The notes: generated by a model from the sequence alone, not told the origin. Shown: positions 28,562 through 42,027, numbered from the stretch's first letter. The stretch is DNA of 64,000 bases from Alkalibacterium sp. (GCA_020832185.1 JAFIFE010000025.1:97786-161785); one strand, 5' to 3'. Numbers and translations: made by a program.

Positions 28562-29899
28562 ATGGACGATATACAATCAACATGGAAATATCTTCAGGAA
28601 CAGTTCAGAGAAACATTGTCTAAAGTCAGTTTTGATACTTGGATCCAAAGCGCGAACCTCGTCCGACTTACTAACAACTCAGTGACTATTGAAGTCCCTT
28701 CTAATTTACATAAGGAGTACTGGAAAAATAATTTATCGACTAGAGTCGTTGAATACCTTTATGAATTTTTGGGACGTGAAGTATCTCCACTGTTTGTGAC
28801 CACAGAAGAGCAGGCTGTACATGAAGAGCAAAAGGAAGAGACACAGTCTATCAATGCTTTCGACACTCAACACGTATCCAGTACTTTAAATAGTAAATAC
28901 ACATTTGATACTTTTGTTATCGGAAAAGGCAATCAGATGGCTCACGCAGCAGCTTTAGTCGTAGCAGAAGAGCCGGGCACGATTTATAACCCTCTATTCT
29001 TCTATGGAGGAGTAGGGCTTGGTAAAACCCACTTGATGCATGCGATCGGTCATCAGCTGCTTCAGATCAATCCGAATGCAAAAATCAAATATGTATCAAG
29101 TGAGAATTTTGCAAATGATTTTATCAATTCGATTCAAAATAGAACGCAGGAGAAATTCCGTCAGCAGTACCGTAACGTGGACTTATTATTAGTAGATGAT
29201 ATTCAATTCTTTGCTGACAAAGAAGGAACACAGGAAGAATTCTTCCACACCTTCAATGCACTCTATGATGATCGAAAGCAAATCGTATTGACTAGTGACC
29301 GCTTACCGAATGAAATACCCAAACTGCAGGAAAGACTGGTTTCACGCTTTGCCTGGGGGTTATCAGTAGACATCACTCCACCGGATCTGGAAACACGTAT
29401 AGCGATTTTAAGGAAAAAAGCGAATGCGGAAGGGTTGGAAATTCCAAACGACACGCTCAGCTATATTGCCGGACAGATCGATTCGAATATTCGTGAACTT
29501 GAAGGGGCATTGGTGCGTGTCCAGGCCTATTCGGCCATCCAGCGCAATGACATTACGACTAGTCTTGCAGCAGATGCACTGAAAAGCATGGTCAAAAATG
29601 ACTCTAAACAGAATGTCTCGATCGCAACGATCCAGCAGAAGGTCAGTAAGTACTATCAGATCTCTTTAGCTGATCTGAAAGGGAAAAAACGCGTCAGACA
29701 AATCGTCTTACCGAGACAGATCGCCATGTACCTGTCCAGAGAGCTGACAAGCACGTCCTTACCGAAAATCGGAAAAGAGTTTGGCGGAAAAGATCATACG
29801 ACAGTCATTCACGCACATGAGAAAATTAAAAAAGTGCTGAATAATGAAAATGACTCTGAATTAAGAGATCAGATCGACGAAATCAAGAAAAGTCTTTAA
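28562..29899 (+). CDS. dnaA: Chromosomal replication initiator protein DnaA
   Basis: 445 aa, full length. Domain I (residues 1-80) ends in a short charged linker; domain III is the AAA+ module with Walker [14 protein letters not shown] and Walker [10 protein letters not shown]; domain IV carries the DnaA-box recognition motif [13 protein letters not shown]. Ribosome binding site GAGGAGG. First gene of the rightward replication arm, followed by the second half of the origin and dnaN. Confidence 0.98.
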   Translation: MDDIQSTWKYLQEQFRETLSKVSFDTWIQSANLVRLTNNSVTIEVPSNLHKEYWKNNLSTRVVEYLYEFLGREVSPLFVTTEEQAVHEEQKEETQSINAFDTQHVSSTLNSKYTFDTFVIGKGNQMAHAAALVVAEEPGTIYNPLFFYGGVGLGKTHLMHAIGHQLLQINPNAKIKYVSSENFANDFINSIQNRTQEKFRQQYRNVDLLLVDDIQFFADKEGTQEEFFHTFNALYDDRKQIVLTSDRLPNEIPKLQERLVSRFAWGLSVDITPPDLETRIAILRKKANAEGLEIPNDTLSYIAGQIDSNIRELEGALVRVQAYSAIQRNDITTSLAADALKSMVKNDSKQNVSIATIQQKVSKYYQISLADLKGKKRVRQIVLPRQIAMYLSRELTSTSLPKIGKEFGGKDHTTVIHAHEKIKKVLNNENDSELRDQIDEIKKSL

Positions 29900-29907
29900 A
29901 TGGGTCA

Positions 29908-30054
29908 TGTGGATAAAGTATCAGATTAGACACATCTTTATTCACATCTTATCCACAGGTGGAAAACCTTTACTTCTAACTGATTTATTGGTTTTCCACA
30001 GTATACACAGGACCTACTACTATTACTAAGTATTTATATACTATATAATATAGA
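29908..30054. other. oriC, dnaA-dnaN part with DnaA boxes, DnaA-trios and AT-rich unwinding region
   Basis: Boxes: TGTGGATAA (29908, perfect reverse), TTATCCACA (29949, perfect), TTTTCCACA (29992), GTATACACA (30001). The last is followed by a short GC cluster (GGACC) and then CTA CTA CTA TTA CTA (30014-30028), which on the other strand is five consecutive DnaA-trios (3'-GAT-5' type). A 26-bp nearly pure AT stretch follows (30029-30054). This order, box, GC cluster, trios, AT-rich DNA, is that of the basal unwinding system described for Bacillus subtilis. Confidence 0.88.
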
Positions 30055-30085
30055 CGGTTACTTAAATTATTATTGGAGGATGCTT

Positions 30086-31225
30086 ATGAAATTTACAGTA
30101 AACAGACCAGCATTTCTAAAGAAACTGAAAGACGTTCAACTGGCTGTCTCGTCTCGTTCCACAATTCCTATATTAACTGGAATAAAATTGATTGCTTCTA
30201 AAGAGGGCATACAGCTGACAGGAAGTAATTCAGATATCTCGATTGAATCATTTATCAGAACATCTGATGAACAATCCGGCCTGACAATAGAAGAAGAGGG
30301 ACAAATCGTCCTGCAGCCGGCACGTTTTTTCAGTGACATTGTCAATAAGCTGCCTGATGAAAACTTTACTGTAGAAGTAAAAGATAATGTTCAGACATCT
30401 ATCACATCTGCATCCTCATCATTTATCATTAACGGACTGGATGCTGCTAATTATCCACACTTACCCGATATCGATACGGCACAGTCGTTTACATTGCCTG
30501 TTAATTTACTTAAAAAAATCATTAAACAGACTGTTATTGCTGTGTCTACACATGAAAGTCGTCCGATCCTGACAGGAATTCACTTAACCATTAATGACGG
30601 CAAGCTTAAAGCTGTAGCAACAGACAGTCACCGTTTAAGCCAGCGTGTAATTCCGATCGAGGGAACGGAAGGATTATCTTATAATCTGGTTATCCCAGGT
30701 AAAAGTCTGCAGGAACTGACACGTCTGCTGGATGACAGCCTTGATGAAATCGAAGTGGCGATTGCTGAAAACCAGATTCTGTTCAAAACAGAAGACACTT
30801 TATTCTATTCGCGATTACTGGAAGGGAACTACCCTGATACAGATCGTCTGATCCCAGACAGTTCAACGACAGAAGTTGCCCTTGAAGCACAAGTCCTGCT
30901 TGGTGCAGTCGAACGTGCCTCTTTACTGTCGCATGAAGGTAAAAACAATGTGGTCAAACTATCGGTTAAAGATGATACCGTTGAAATTACGGGGAACTCT
31001 CCAGAAGTTGGACGAGTGAATGAGCAAGTATCCGCGCAGTCTATTAACGGAAAAGATATGGAAATTTCATTCAATCCTGATTACCTTAAAGCCGCGTTGA
31101 CAACATTCGGACCTGTGGATATCACATTGAAGCTGATTTCAACTCTGCGTCCGTTCGTCTTAGTCCCAACTGAAGATAAAAATGAATTTATTCAGCTGAT
31201 CACTCCGATCCGCACATCATCATAA
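30086..31225 (+). CDS. dnaN: DNA polymerase III beta subunit (sliding clamp)
   Basis: 379 aa. The second of two in-frame ATGs (30086) is chosen: GGAGG stands 6 bases before it, while the first ATG abuts that site, and the product then begins MKFTVNRPAFL as is typical. Three clamp domains are present with ATDSHRLSQRV and the C-terminal hydrophobic end LITPIRTS. A terminator follows. Confidence 0.97.
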   Translation: MKFTVNRPAFLKKLKDVQLAVSSRSTIPILTGIKLIASKEGIQLTGSNSDISIESFIRTSDEQSGLTIEEEGQIVLQPARFFSDIVNKLPDENFTVEVKDNVQTSITSASSSFIINGLDAANYPHLPDIDTAQSFTLPVNLLKKIIKQTVIAVSTHESRPILTGIHLTINDGKLKAVATDSHRLSQRVIPIEGTEGLSYNLVIPGKSLQELTRLLDDSLDEIEVAIAENQILFKTEDTLFYSRLLEGNYPDTDRLIPDSSTTEVALEAQVLLGAVERASLLSHEGKNNVVKLSVKDDTVEITGNSPEVGRVNEQVSAQSINGKDMEISFNPDYLKAALTTFGPVDITLKLISTLRPFVLVPTEDKNEFIQLITPIRTSS

Positions 31226-31235
31226 ACAATTAGGG

Positions 31236-31267
31236 AAAGATCCGACACTGTCGGGTCTTTTTTTTGT
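31236..31267 (+). terminator. Intrinsic terminator of dnaN
   Basis: AAGATCCGAC pairs with GTCGGGTCTT over a 3-nt loop and runs into eight T residues. Confidence 0.9.
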
Positions 31268-31360
31268 TAGTTAAGGAATAGACGCATGACAAACTCGATA
31301 AACATTGAACATCTTGAGGAATCTCTTCGTAATTATCCCACTCAGTCGGAATAATCCGTT

Positions 31361-31598
31361 CAGTAGACGCTATAGCGGGCTATAGCATCCACTCGGTCTT
31401 GGGTTTTATTTCAGTGGGTGCTATAAGAGCTTATAGCACCCACTCAGTGTCGGTTTTCGTTTCAGTGGGCGCTATAAGAGCCTATAGCTACTACTCAGTG
31501 TTGGGTTTTGTTTCAGTGGGCGCTATAAGAGCTTATAGCTACCACTCGATCTTGTTTTTTGTTCCAGTAGGCGCTATAGCCCGCTATAGCATCCACTC
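31361..31598. repeat. Five tandem 51-bp units, each a palindromic 34-bp block plus a 17-bp T-rich spacer
   Basis: Units begin at 31361, 31412, 31463, 31514 and 31565, exactly 51 bp apart. In unit 2 AGTGGGTGCTATAAG is perfectly complementary to CTTATAGCACCCACT. The other units keep GCTATA..TATAGC and CAGT(G/A)G..CCACTC or close variants, often with paired changes on both arms (GCTATAGC GG GCTATAGC type centres in units 1 and 5). Spacers are alike (GTCTTGGGTTTTATTT, GTGTTGGGTTTTGTTT and so on), so this is not a CRISPR array. It lies in the 688-bp gap between dnaN and yaaA; the rest of that gap has no gene except the promoter at 31814. Confidence 0.9.
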
Positions 31599-31813
31599 AA
31601 ATGACTTTCAGTTTTGAGTGGGATAAATATAAAGGAGTAAATAGCCTAAGTCGGTCTATAACCTGATTAAATAACCAGAATAGTAAAGAGACATAAATAA
31701 GTCCATGCGACTAAAACTCAAAATTTAACGAGTCTAAGCGAATTTAAATTCTAAAGCAGGTTTTATCATTTTTACCTTAAAATCCAAGAGAAAGCATTTT
31801 TTCCCATAAAAAT

Positions 31814-31842
31814 TTGTTTAAACCTCTTAAATAAGGTATAAT
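31814..31842 (+). promoter_or_regulatory. Promoter of the yaaA-recF-gyrB-gyrA operon
   Basis: -35 TTGTTT (31814-31819) and -10 TATAAT (31837-31842) with 17-bp spacing, about 70 bp before yaaA. Confidence 0.75.
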
Positions 31843-31864
31843 ATAAGAAGAGAAATTATACAAA

Positions 31865-31886
31865 ACGTGGATGAAATTATCCACGT
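31865..31886 (+). promoter_or_regulatory. Leader hairpin containing a DnaA-box-like sequence
   Basis: ACGTGGAT and ATCCACGT form a perfect 8-bp stem around a 6-base loop, followed by TCTTTGCTTTTT. The right arm contains TTATCCACG, one base from a DnaA box. It could act as a weak terminator/attenuator, or as a DnaA contact coupling gyrase expression to initiation; both are inference. Confidence 0.45.
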
Positions 31887-31913
31887 CTTTGCTTTTTAAA
31901 GGAGCCGATTAAA

Positions 31914-32146
31914 TTGCCAGAAATTATAGAAATCGACAAACCAGTCATCACATTAGGACAATTTTTAAAACATGCCACGATTATTTCAAGCGGCGGGATG
32001 GCTAAACCTTTTTTGATGGATTACACCGTCTGGGTGAATGAAGAGCCTGACAACCGTCGAGGACGCAAATTATATCCTGGAGATACCATAAAAGTCGAAG
32101 GGTTCGGCACATATCAAATTGTATTATCTGACAATGGAGAAGAGTA

Positions 32147-32147
<1 letters not shown>
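31914..32147 (+). CDS. yaaA: S4-domain RNA-binding protein YaaA/RlbA
   Basis: 77 aa with a TTG start, chosen because AAAGGAG lies 9 bases before it. The S4-like fold is recognisable from ITLGQFLKHATIISSGGMAKPFL and the basic NRRGRKLYPGDTIKVEG. This small gene sits between dnaN and recF in most Firmicutes; the family is linked to ribosome biogenesis. The stop codon overlaps the recF start (TAATG). Confidence 0.93.
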
Positions 32148-35288
<3,141 letters not shown>

Positions 35289-35335
35289 ACACCTGATAGT
35301 ATAGACTACTGAGAGAGCTTAAGGAGGAAGAAAGT

Positions 35336-37900
35336 TTGGCTGAAGAAAGAGAATCACGAATGGATCAGATCAATTTAGCTACTGAAATGAAAAAGTCTTT
35401 TCTAGACTATGCAATGAGTGTTATCGTCTCCCGTGCATTACCTGATGTACGTGACGGCCTGAAACCTGTTCACCGCCGTATTCTTTACGGAATGAACGAA
35501 TTAGGCATGACCCCAGATAAAGCCTATAAAAAATCAGCCCGTATCGTCGGAGACGTTATGGGTAAGTATCACCCGCATGGAGATTCTGCGATTTATGAAT
35601 CAATGGTCCGTATGTCACAGGACTTCAGCTTCCGAAACCCTTTGATTGATGGGCACGGGAACTTTGGATCTGTTGATGGAGACAGTGCTGCTGCGATGCG
35701 TTATACAGAAGCAAGAATGAGTAAAATTGCACTTGAAATGCTGAGAGATATCAATAAAGATACCGTTGATTATCACGATAACTACGACGGGTCTGAAAGA
35801 GAACCAAACGTACTTCCTGCAAGATTCCCGAACCTTCTGGTTAACGGGGCTTCCGGTATCGCTGTAGGAATGGCAACCAACATTCCACCGCATAATCTGA
35901 GAGAAGTGATTGCGGCCTGCCGTCTGGTTATGGAAAACGAAGAGGCGACCGTGGCAGAACTGATGGAAGTCCTGCCTGGCCCAGATTTCCCAACAGGCGC
36001 TTTGATCATGGGGAAATCTGGCATCAGAAAAGCGTATGAAACAGGCCGCGGCTCTATTAAAATACGTGCAAAAGTCAGAATTGAAGTACAGCCAAACGGT
36101 AAAGAACGCATCATCGTTGATGAAATACCTTACTTGGTCAATAAAGCGAAACTGGTCGAGCGTATTGCTGATCTGGCGCGTGAAAAACGGATCGAAGGCA
36201 TCACTGACTTGAACGATGAGTCCGATAGAGACGGCATGCGTGTCGTTATTGATGTCAGAAGAGATGTGTCTGCCAGTGTTATTTTGAACAACTTATACAA
36301 AATGACGCCACTTCAGACGTCTTTCGGTTTCAATATGCTGGCTATCGTAAATGGGATTCCGAAGACTCTAGGCTTGAAAGAAATCATTACTGAATATTTA
36401 AAACATCAGCGTATAGTTATTCGTCGCAGAACCGAATTTGACAAGAAAAAAGCTGAAGCAAGAGCACACATTCTTGAAGGATTGCGTATCGCATTAGATC
36501 ATATCGACGAAATCATCAGAATTATTAGAGGCTCTGAAACAGGAGATGTCGCTAAAAATGCATTGATGGAAAAATTCGGGTTGAGTGATCGTCAGTCTCA
36601 AGCCATTCTGGACATGCGTATGGTGCGTCTGACAGGACTTGAAAGAGAAAAGATCGAAGGAGAGTATCAGGCCCTTAAAGAAACCATTGCTGACTTGACT
36701 GATATCTTAGCTCGTCCTGAAAGAGTACATGAAATCATCGCAACTGAACTGGAAGAAATTGCTGAAAAACATGGAGACGATCGACGAACAGAACTGCTTG
36801 TCGGTGAAGCACTGAGTCTTGAAGATGAAGACTTGATTGAAGAAGAAGAAATTGCGGTCACACTTTCGCATAATGGCTACATGAAACGTATGGCTATCTC
36901 TGAGTTTAAAGCTCAAAATAGAGGCGGACGTGGGGTCAAAGGAATGGGAACGAACACGGATGACTTTGTTGAAACGCTTCTGACGTGTTCAACACATGAT
37001 CTGCTCCTGTTCTTTACGAATACAGGTAAAGTATACAAGGCGAAAGGATATGAAATTCCTGAATATGGCCGTACAGCTAAAGGAATTCCAGCAATCAACT
37101 TCCTGGGCATCGAAAATCACGAGAAGATTCAGGCTATTATCAATACGCGAGGCGAAAGCGAACAGAATGAGCAGTTATTCTTTACCACGCGTTTAGGAAC
37201 AGTCAAACGCACAGCCTTCTCAGATTTCGATAACATCAGAACGAGCGGTCTAAAAGCCATCGTCCTTAAAGAAGATGACGAACTGATCGATGTATCTGTC
37301 ACTCACGGTGATGACCACATCATTATCGGGACGAGACAAGGGTATGCTGTGAGTTTCCACGAAGATGCGGTAAGAAGTATGGGACGTGCTGCGTCAGGCG
37401 TCAGGGGTATCCGTTTAAGAGATGACGACTATGTTGTAGGAATGGACATACTCAATCCAGACTCAGAAGTCCTGGTCATCACTGAAAATGGCTACGGTAA
37501 ACGAACTGAAGCGTCAGAGTATGCTATCCGCGGACGTGGCGGTAAAGGTGTCAAAACAGCCAATATCACTGAGAAAAACGGGCCACTTATTGGTCTGAAA
37601 ACAGTTAATGGTGAAGAAGACATCATGCTGATCACCACTAGCGGAGTGATTATTCGTTTCCATGCTAAGAATATCTCTCAAACAGGACGTGCCACTCAAG
37701 GTGTTCGTCTGATGAGACTTGAAGCTGGAAATGTGGTATCCACTCTGGCTAAGGTTCAAATCGAGGAAGATATCGAAGTAGAAGAAATTGATGGTGAACT
37801 CGAAGACACCGGTGAAACACCTGAATTATCAGTTAATGAAGACGAATCTGAACAAGCTGAAGAATCATCAGATGTTTCAGACGAGACTGAAGAAGAATAA
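35336..37900 (+). CDS. gyrA: DNA gyrase subunit A
   Basis: 854 aa, TTG start after AAGGAGG. Catalytic Tyr123 in MRYTEARM; the quinolone-resistance region [14 protein letters not shown] has Ser84 and Glu88, the susceptible-type residues for Gram-positives. The C-terminal beta-pinwheel includes the GyrA-box [11 protein letters not shown] tail of about 45 residues is strongly acidic ([18 protein letters not shown] and onwards). 47 bp after gyrB. Confidence 0.98.
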   Translation: MAEERESRMDQINLATEMKKSFLDYAMSVIVSRALPDVRDGLKPVHRRILYGMNELGMTPDKAYKKSARIVGDVMGKYHPHGDSAIYESMVRMSQDFSFRNPLIDGHGNFGSVDGDSAAAMRYTEARMSKIALEMLRDINKDTVDYHDNYDGSEREPNVLPARFPNLLVNGASGIAVGMATNIPPHNLREVIAACRLVMENEEATVAELMEVLPGPDFPTGALIMGKSGIRKAYETGRGSIKIRAKVRIEVQPNGKERIIVDEIPYLVNKAKLVERIADLAREKRIEGITDLNDESDRDGMRVVIDVRRDVSASVILNNLYKMTPLQTSFGFNMLAIVNGIPKTLGLKEIITEYLKHQRIVIRRRTEFDKKKAEARAHILEGLRIALDHIDEIIRIIRGSETGDVAKNALMEKFGLSDRQSQAILDMRMVRLTGLEREKIEGEYQALKETIADLTDILARPERVHEIIATELEEIAEKHGDDRRTELLVGEALSLEDEDLIEEEEIAVTLSHNGYMKRMAISEFKAQNRGGRGVKGMGTNTDDFVETLLTCSTHDLLLFFTNTGKVYKAKGYEIPEYGRTAKGIPAINFLGIENHEKIQAIINTRGESEQNEQLFFTTRLGTVKRTAFSDFDNIRTSGLKAIVLKEDDELIDVSVTHGDDHIIIGTRQGYAVSFHEDAVRSMGRAASGVRGIRLRDDDYVVGMDILNPDSEVLVITENGYGKRTEASEYAIRGRGGKGVKTANITEKNGPLIGLKTVNGEEDIMLITTSGVIIRFHAKNISQTGRATQGVRLMRLEAGNVVSTLAKVQIEEDIEVEEIDGELEDTGETPELSVNEDESEQAEESSDVSDETEEE

Positions 37901-37913
37901 TAGGTTAGAGCTA

Positions 37914-37957
37914 AAACCCTCTTTAAAGGCAGGACAGTCTGCTGATAAAGGGGGTTT
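37914..37957 (+). terminator. Terminator hairpin after gyrA
   Basis: AAACCCTCTTTA pairs with TAAAGGGGGTTT and an inner GCAG/CTGC extends the stem. The T-run is short, so termination may be partial. Confidence 0.6.
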
Positions 37958-38032
37958 AACTTATGCAGGTAAAATATAATCAAAGTTATAATTCTGTTGT
38001 TGAAACAAATGGAGACACTGTTCCAAGAAACC

Positions 38033-38061
38033 TTGCACTCTAAAGGCACGTGTGCTATAAT
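38033..38061 (+). promoter_or_regulatory. rpsF operon promoter
   Basis: -35 TTGCAC (38033-38038), 17-bp spacer and -10 TATAAT (38056-38061), with a TG one base before the -10 (extended -10). Confidence 0.85.
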
Positions 38062-38066
38062 ATTTC

Positions 38067-38096
38067 GGAGTGAGTACTCTTAAAAGAATACTCTCC
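38067..38096 (+). promoter_or_regulatory. Structured leader of the rpsF-ssb-rpsR operon
   Basis: GGAG..AGTA.TCT pairs with AGA.TACT..CTCC around the loop TAAA. S6-S18 proteins repress this operon in other bacteria through a leader stem; position fits, but I cannot confirm the specific S6:S18 motif. Confidence 0.4.
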
Positions 38097-38147
38097 TTGC
38101 TCTTTCAAATGAGAGGGCCAAAGTCCATAAGGAGGTGACAGTCAAAG

Positions 38148-38447
38148 ATGAGTCAAACAGCTAAATACGAAATTCTGTATATTATCCGTCCTGATCTTGA
38201 TGAAGAAGGTAAGAAAGCTTTAGTAGAGCGTTTCGATACACTTCTGAAAGATAAAGGTGCTGAAGTAAATGAATCAAAAGACTGGTCGAAGCGTCGTTTT
38301 GCATATGAGATCAAAGGATACCGTGAAGGAATTTATCACTTGGTAAACCTAGATTCAACAGATGCAGCGTCCATCAATGAATTTGATCGACTAGCTCGAA
38401 TTAATGACGATATTTTACGTCATATGATCGTACGTCTGGAAAACTAA
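38148..38447 (+). CDS. rpsF: 30S ribosomal protein S6
   Basis: 99 aa, full length: [15 protein letters not shown] at the start, the basic [24 protein letters not shown] segment and the conserved [16 protein letters not shown] end. Ribosome binding site AAGGAGGTGA. First gene of rpsF-ssb-rpsR. Confidence 0.97.
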   Translation: MSQTAKYEILYIIRPDLDEEGKKALVERFDTLLKDKGAEVNESKDWSKRRFAYEIKGYREGIYHLVNLDSTDAASINEFDRLARINDDILRHMIVRLEN

Positions 38448-38448
38448 T

Positions 38449-38464
38449 TGTTTCACGTGAAACA
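38449..38464. promoter_or_regulatory. parS centromere-like site 1
   Basis: TGTTTCACGTGAAACA, a perfect 16-bp match to the canonical parS bound by ParB/Spo0J, placed between rpsF and ssb. Confidence 0.95.
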
Positions 38465-38501
38465 ATTAAATAATTGCCTTTTTATGAAAGGAGATCTTTG
38501 A

Positions 38502-39059
38502 TTGATAAATAATGTCGTTTTAGTTGGAAGATTAACTAAAGATGCTGAACTTCGTTATACAGGTAGTGGAATCGCGGTAGCATCATTTACAGTAGCAGTT
38601 GAACGTCCTTTCAGCAATGCGCAGGGAGAACGCGAAACGGATTTTGTAAACTGTGTTGCATGGAGAAAAACAGCTGAAACTATTTCTAATTTCACTCGCA
38701 AGGGGTCATTAGTAGGAGTCACTGGACGAATCCAAACGCGTAACTACACTAATAACGAAGGCAGAAAAGTCTATATAACAGAAATTGTTTGTGAGAATTT
38801 CCAAATGCTTGAACCAAAATCTGTCACTGAAAAACGTGCGCAGAATGATGGAGCGAGTACTGGGAATGGTGGATATAATAACAATAATTCATCAAATTCT
38901 AATACTAATTCTAATAATAGCAATAGTAATTATTCTCAACAAAACAATCAAAATCAAGCTCCAAAAAACAATCAGAGCAATTATGCTAATTTCGATGAAG
39001 ATCCGTTTGAAAGTAATAATGAATCAATCGATATTTCAGATGACGATTTACCATTTTGA
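38502..39059 (+). CDS. ssb: Single-stranded DNA-binding protein
   Basis: 185 aa, TTG start with AAAGGAG upstream. The OB fold (residues 1-110: [32 protein letters not shown]) is followed by a low-complexity Asn/Ser/Gln linker and the conserved acidic tip DISDDDLPF that recruits replication and repair proteins. Confidence 0.97.
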   Translation: MINNVVLVGRLTKDAELRYTGSGIAVASFTVAVERPFSNAQGERETDFVNCVAWRKTAETISNFTRKGSLVGVTGRIQTRNYTNNEGRKVYITEIVCENFQMLEPKSVTEKRAQNDGASTGNGGYNNNNSSNSNTNSNNSNSNYSQQNNQNQAPKNNQSNYANFDEDPFESNNESIDISDDDLPF

Positions 39060-39085
39060 TTCAAGTATAAAAGGAGGATTATAAT

Positions 39086-39319
39086 ATGGCTGGACGTAGA
39101 GGCGGGAAGAAGCGCCGTAAGGTAGATTTCTTTGCAGCAAATCATATTGAATATATTGATTATAAAGATGTCGATTTGTTAAAACGTTTCATTTCTGACA
39201 GAGGTAAAATTTTACCACGTCGTGTAACTGGAACTTATGCAAAAAATCAACGTAAATTAACAAAAGCAATCAAACGTGCTCGTATCATGGGCTTGTTGCC
39301 ATTTGTTACTGAAGAATAA
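39086..39319 (+). CDS. rpsR: 30S ribosomal protein S18
   Basis: 77 aa with the conserved [32 protein letters not shown] block in pieces typical of S18 (for example [12 protein letters not shown] and [10 protein letters not shown]). Ribosome binding site AAGGAGG. Last gene of the operon, terminator follows. Confidence 0.97.
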   Translation: MAGRRGGKKRRKVDFFAANHIEYIDYKDVDLLKRFISDRGKILPRRVTGTYAKNQRKLTKAIKRARIMGLLPFVTEE

Positions 39320-39338
39320 CCAAAATTTAAAACAATTG

Positions 39339-39378
39339 GAGCTGTGGCAGTTTTTACTGTTGCAGCTCTTTCTATTTT
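39339..39378 (+). terminator. Intrinsic terminator of the rpsF operon
   Basis: GAGCTGTGGCAG pairs with CTGTTGCAGCTC (three G-U pairs) and TTTCTATTTT follows. Confidence 0.8.
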
Positions 39379-39390
39379 AATCGATTAATT

Positions 39391-39406
39391 TGTTTCACGT
39401 GAAACA
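39391..39406. promoter_or_regulatory. parS site 2
   Basis: A second perfect TGTTTCACGTGAAACA, in the gap between rpsR and gdpP. Confidence 0.95.
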
Positions 39407-39493
39407 CTTTAGTTTAGTTTCCTTATCTAATATAGTATAAGTGTTCAAAAAATGATAAAATAAGGGAAATAAATAGTGTTAAAAGGAGAAACT

Positions 39494-41488
39494 ATGAACA
39501 ATAATAAGAAGGAAGATTTTCTTCCGAAGTTTCTAAATAATCCCTCTTTACGCTTAATTTTGTTCTTTGCTCTCGCTATCCAACTCATTATGACCATACT
39601 TAGTTTTGTAGCGTATTTATGGCTGGGTACCGTAATGCTGATATTGTTTATCGTTACATTGATTGTTATCTGGCGCTTAGGGAATGTTTATATAAAAGAA
39701 TTGAACGATTACATCTTGAATCTGACTTACAGGATTAAACGTGGAGAACAGGAAGCGTTGATCAAGATGCCTATCGGAATTCTTCTTTTAAATGAAGAAA
39801 CACATGTAGACTGGTTGAATCCCTATATGCAGACTCAGTTATCCAAAGAGGGCAATGTACTAGGCGAATCACTGGAAGATATCCATTCTGACCTTTATGA
39901 GCTGTATATGTCTGAAGATAAGCAACACAGTGTAATAGAGTGGAACGACAGTATCTATCAGGTCACGATTCAAAAAGACATCTATGCTGTCTATCTGATG
40001 GATATTACGGAATATGCAACAATCAAAGAGGAATATGAAGAAGCTAGACCTGTCGTAGGTTGGTTATTCCTGGATAACTATGACGAAATTACTCAGGGCC
40101 TTGATGATAGAGGCGTATCTGGTTTCGACAGTATGTTAACCACTTATTTCTCAAACTGGGGCAGACAGCACGGGATATTTTATAAACGTGTGTCTGATGA
40201 CCGCTACTTCCTTCTTCTGAACAGAAGAGAATTAGATCGTCTTGAAAAAGAGAAGTTTAATATTATCGACAATATCAGGGAACGCACCTCAAAACGGAAT
40301 CTTCCATTGACGATCAGTCTTGGACTAGCGTACGGAGAAGAACCGTTTGATAAGCTGGCCGAACTGGCACAGAATAATCTGGATCTTGCGTTGGGACGAG
40401 GCGGCGATCAGGCCATCGTCAAACCTGTGGATGAAGAACCCCGTTATTATGGTGGGAAAACTAATCCAATGGAAAAACGCACACGAGTCAGATCACGTAT
40501 GATCAGCCAGGCTATGCAGAAGCTCATGAATGACAGTGATCATATCTTTGTCATGGGACATAAGAATCCTGACCTTGATGCGATCGGGTCTTCATTAGGT
40601 GTAGCCCGAATAGCCATGATGCTTAAGAAAACGGTATATGTGGTTGTCGATCAGGATGATTTAAGTCATGATGTGACGAAACTCATGCAGGAAATCGAAA
40701 AGCATGAACAGGTTCATAAAAATATTATCTCGATTCAAGAAGCTGAAAAACGCATCACCTCTAAAGATTTAGTCGTACTTGTCGATCACCATAAACCACT
40801 ATTGTCGATCGCGCCGAATCTGTTGAAAAAAACGAAGCGCAATATGGTTATAGACCATCATAGAAGAGGTGAGGAATTTACCGAAAATCCTCTGCTGGTT
40901 TATATAGAACCGTATGCATCTTCTACAGCTGAATTGATAACAGAGTTATTCGAGTACGTCTCTACCGATGGAGACCCGATTAATCGTATTGAAGCGACTG
41001 CCATGCTTGGTGGAATCGTCGTTGATACAAATAATTTCAGTTTAAGAACAGGATCGCGTACATTTGACGCAGCAAGTTATCTTCAGTCAGTCGGAGCCAA
41101 CTCCACCATGATTCAGCGCTGGCTGAAAGAGGATCCGGAAAACTATCTACAAAGAAGTCGATTAATTGAAACCCTCGAGTTTGTCAGAGAGGGTGTGGCG
41201 ATTGCCAGTGGAAATGATGAGACCATCTATCAGACGGTCACCTCAGCACAGACAGCTGATACGATGTTAAGTATGTCGGGTGTCGAAGCGGCATTTGTTA
41301 TTACCAGACGATCTGAAGATATGGTCGGAATCAGTGCCAGAAGTTTAGGCAAGATCAACGTCCAGATCATCATGGAAAAACTCGGTGGTGGCGGCCACCT
41401 TTCGAATGCAGCCACACAAATAGATGGTAAAAGTGTTACGGAAGTAATAGAAGAATTAAAAGAAGTTATTCATGCTCAACTCGACTAA
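39494..41488 (+). CDS. gdpP: Cyclic-di-AMP phosphodiesterase GdpP
   Basis: Hydrolyses c-di-AMP at the membrane, linking to potassium and cell-wall homeostasis. The start at 39494 is chosen for the AAAAGGAG before it (664 aa). Two N-terminal membrane helices (about residues 18-60), a PAS-like domain, a degenerate GGDEF domain ([24 protein letters not shown]), and a DHH/DHHA1 phosphodiesterase with [23 protein letters not shown] and [12 protein letters not shown]. All metal-binding motifs look intact. Translated just upstream of rplI. Confidence 0.96.
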   Translation: MNNNKKEDFLPKFLNNPSLRLILFFALAIQLIMTILSFVAYLWLGTVMLILFIVTLIVIWRLGNVYIKELNDYILNLTYRIKRGEQEALIKMPIGILLLNEETHVDWLNPYMQTQLSKEGNVLGESLEDIHSDLYELYMSEDKQHSVIEWNDSIYQVTIQKDIYAVYLMDITEYATIKEEYEEARPVVGWLFLDNYDEITQGLDDRGVSGFDSMLTTYFSNWGRQHGIFYKRVSDDRYFLLLNRRELDRLEKEKFNIIDNIRERTSKRNLPLTISLGLAYGEEPFDKLAELAQNNLDLALGRGGDQAIVKPVDEEPRYYGGKTNPMEKRTRVRSRMISQAMQKLMNDSDHIFVMGHKNPDLDAIGSSLGVARIAMMLKKTVYVVVDQDDLSHDVTKLMQEIEKHEQVHKNIISIQEAEKRITSKDLVVLVDHHKPLLSIAPNLLKKTKRNMVIDHHRRGEEFTENPLLVYIEPYASSTAELITELFEYVSTDGDPINRIEATAMLGGIVVDTNNFSLRTGSRTFDAASYLQSVGANSTMIQRWLKEDPENYLQRSRLIETLEFVREGVAIASGNDETIYQTVTSAQTADTMLSMSGVEAAFVITRRSEDMVGISARSLGKINVQIIMEKLGGGGHLSNAATQIDGKSVTEVIEELKEVIHAQLD

Positions 41489-41511
41489 AAAATAGAGAAG
41501 GAGACAAGACT

Positions 41512-41961
41512 ATGGAAGTTATTCTATTAAAAGATGTAAAAGGTACCGGTAAGAAAGGTGAAGTCAAAAACGTTTCAGATGGATATGCTAACAACTTTTT
41601 GATTAAAAAAGGATTTGCCAAAGAAGCAACTTCATCAGCAAAACAAGAACTGACAATGAAGAACAAAGCTCAGCAGAGAGAAGAACAAGAAATTTATGAA
41701 GCTGCGCTGAAAGAGAAAGAACAGATCGAAGCTAACCCCATCGAGCTAAAGGAAAAAGCAGCAGAAGATGGGCGTCTGTTCGGGTCAGTCACTACTAAGC
41801 AGATAGCTAAAGAAATAGAGAAACAATTAGGCATCAAAGTGGACAAACGTAAAATTAATCAGATCATCCCTATGAGAACAATTGGTTCTCAAACAATGGA
41901 TGTAAAACTTCATAAAGATGTAACAGCTGAATTAACTGTTCGTGTTTTAGAAGTTAAATAA
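41512..41961 (+). CDS. rplI: 50S ribosomal protein L9
   Basis: 149 aa with the N-terminal signature [28 protein letters not shown], a long central helix (residues about 45-80) and a C-terminal RNA-binding domain ([17 protein letters not shown]). Ribosome binding site AAGGAG, 23 bp after gdpP. Confidence 0.97.
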   Translation: MEVILLKDVKGTGKKGEVKNVSDGYANNFLIKKGFAKEATSSAKQELTMKNKAQQREEQEIYEAALKEKEQIEANPIELKEKAAEDGRLFGSVTTKQIAKEIEKQLGIKVDKRKINQIIPMRTIGSQTMDVKLHKDVTAELTVRVLEVK

Positions 41962-41973
41962 TTAAGTCATGTG

Positions 41974-42012
41974 ATTAAAGAGATGGTCCTGTCAAAGGAT
42001 CATCTCTTTAAT
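41974..42012 (+). terminator. Intrinsic terminator of gdpP-rplI
   Basis: ATTAAAGAGATG(G)TCCT pairs with AGGATCATCTCTTTAAT. Its last base is the first base of the third parS. Confidence 0.85.
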
Positions 42013-42027
42013 GTTTCACGTGAAACA
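42012..42027. promoter_or_regulatory. parS site 3
   Basis: A third perfect TGTTTCACGTGAAACA, between rplI and dnaB. Confidence 0.95.

Noticed and set aside
31361..31598. CRISPR array reading of the palindromic units
   Set aside because: The 17-bp spacers are similar to each other, the repeats vary, and no cas genes are nearby.
31399..31617. 72-codon open frame through the 51-bp repeat array
   Set aside because: It is open only because 51 is a multiple of 3; it has no ribosome binding site, and the palindromic DNA explains the repeated peptide.
35336..37900. Quinolone-resistance substitution in GyrA
   Set aside because: Ser84 and Glu88 are the usual susceptible-type residues.
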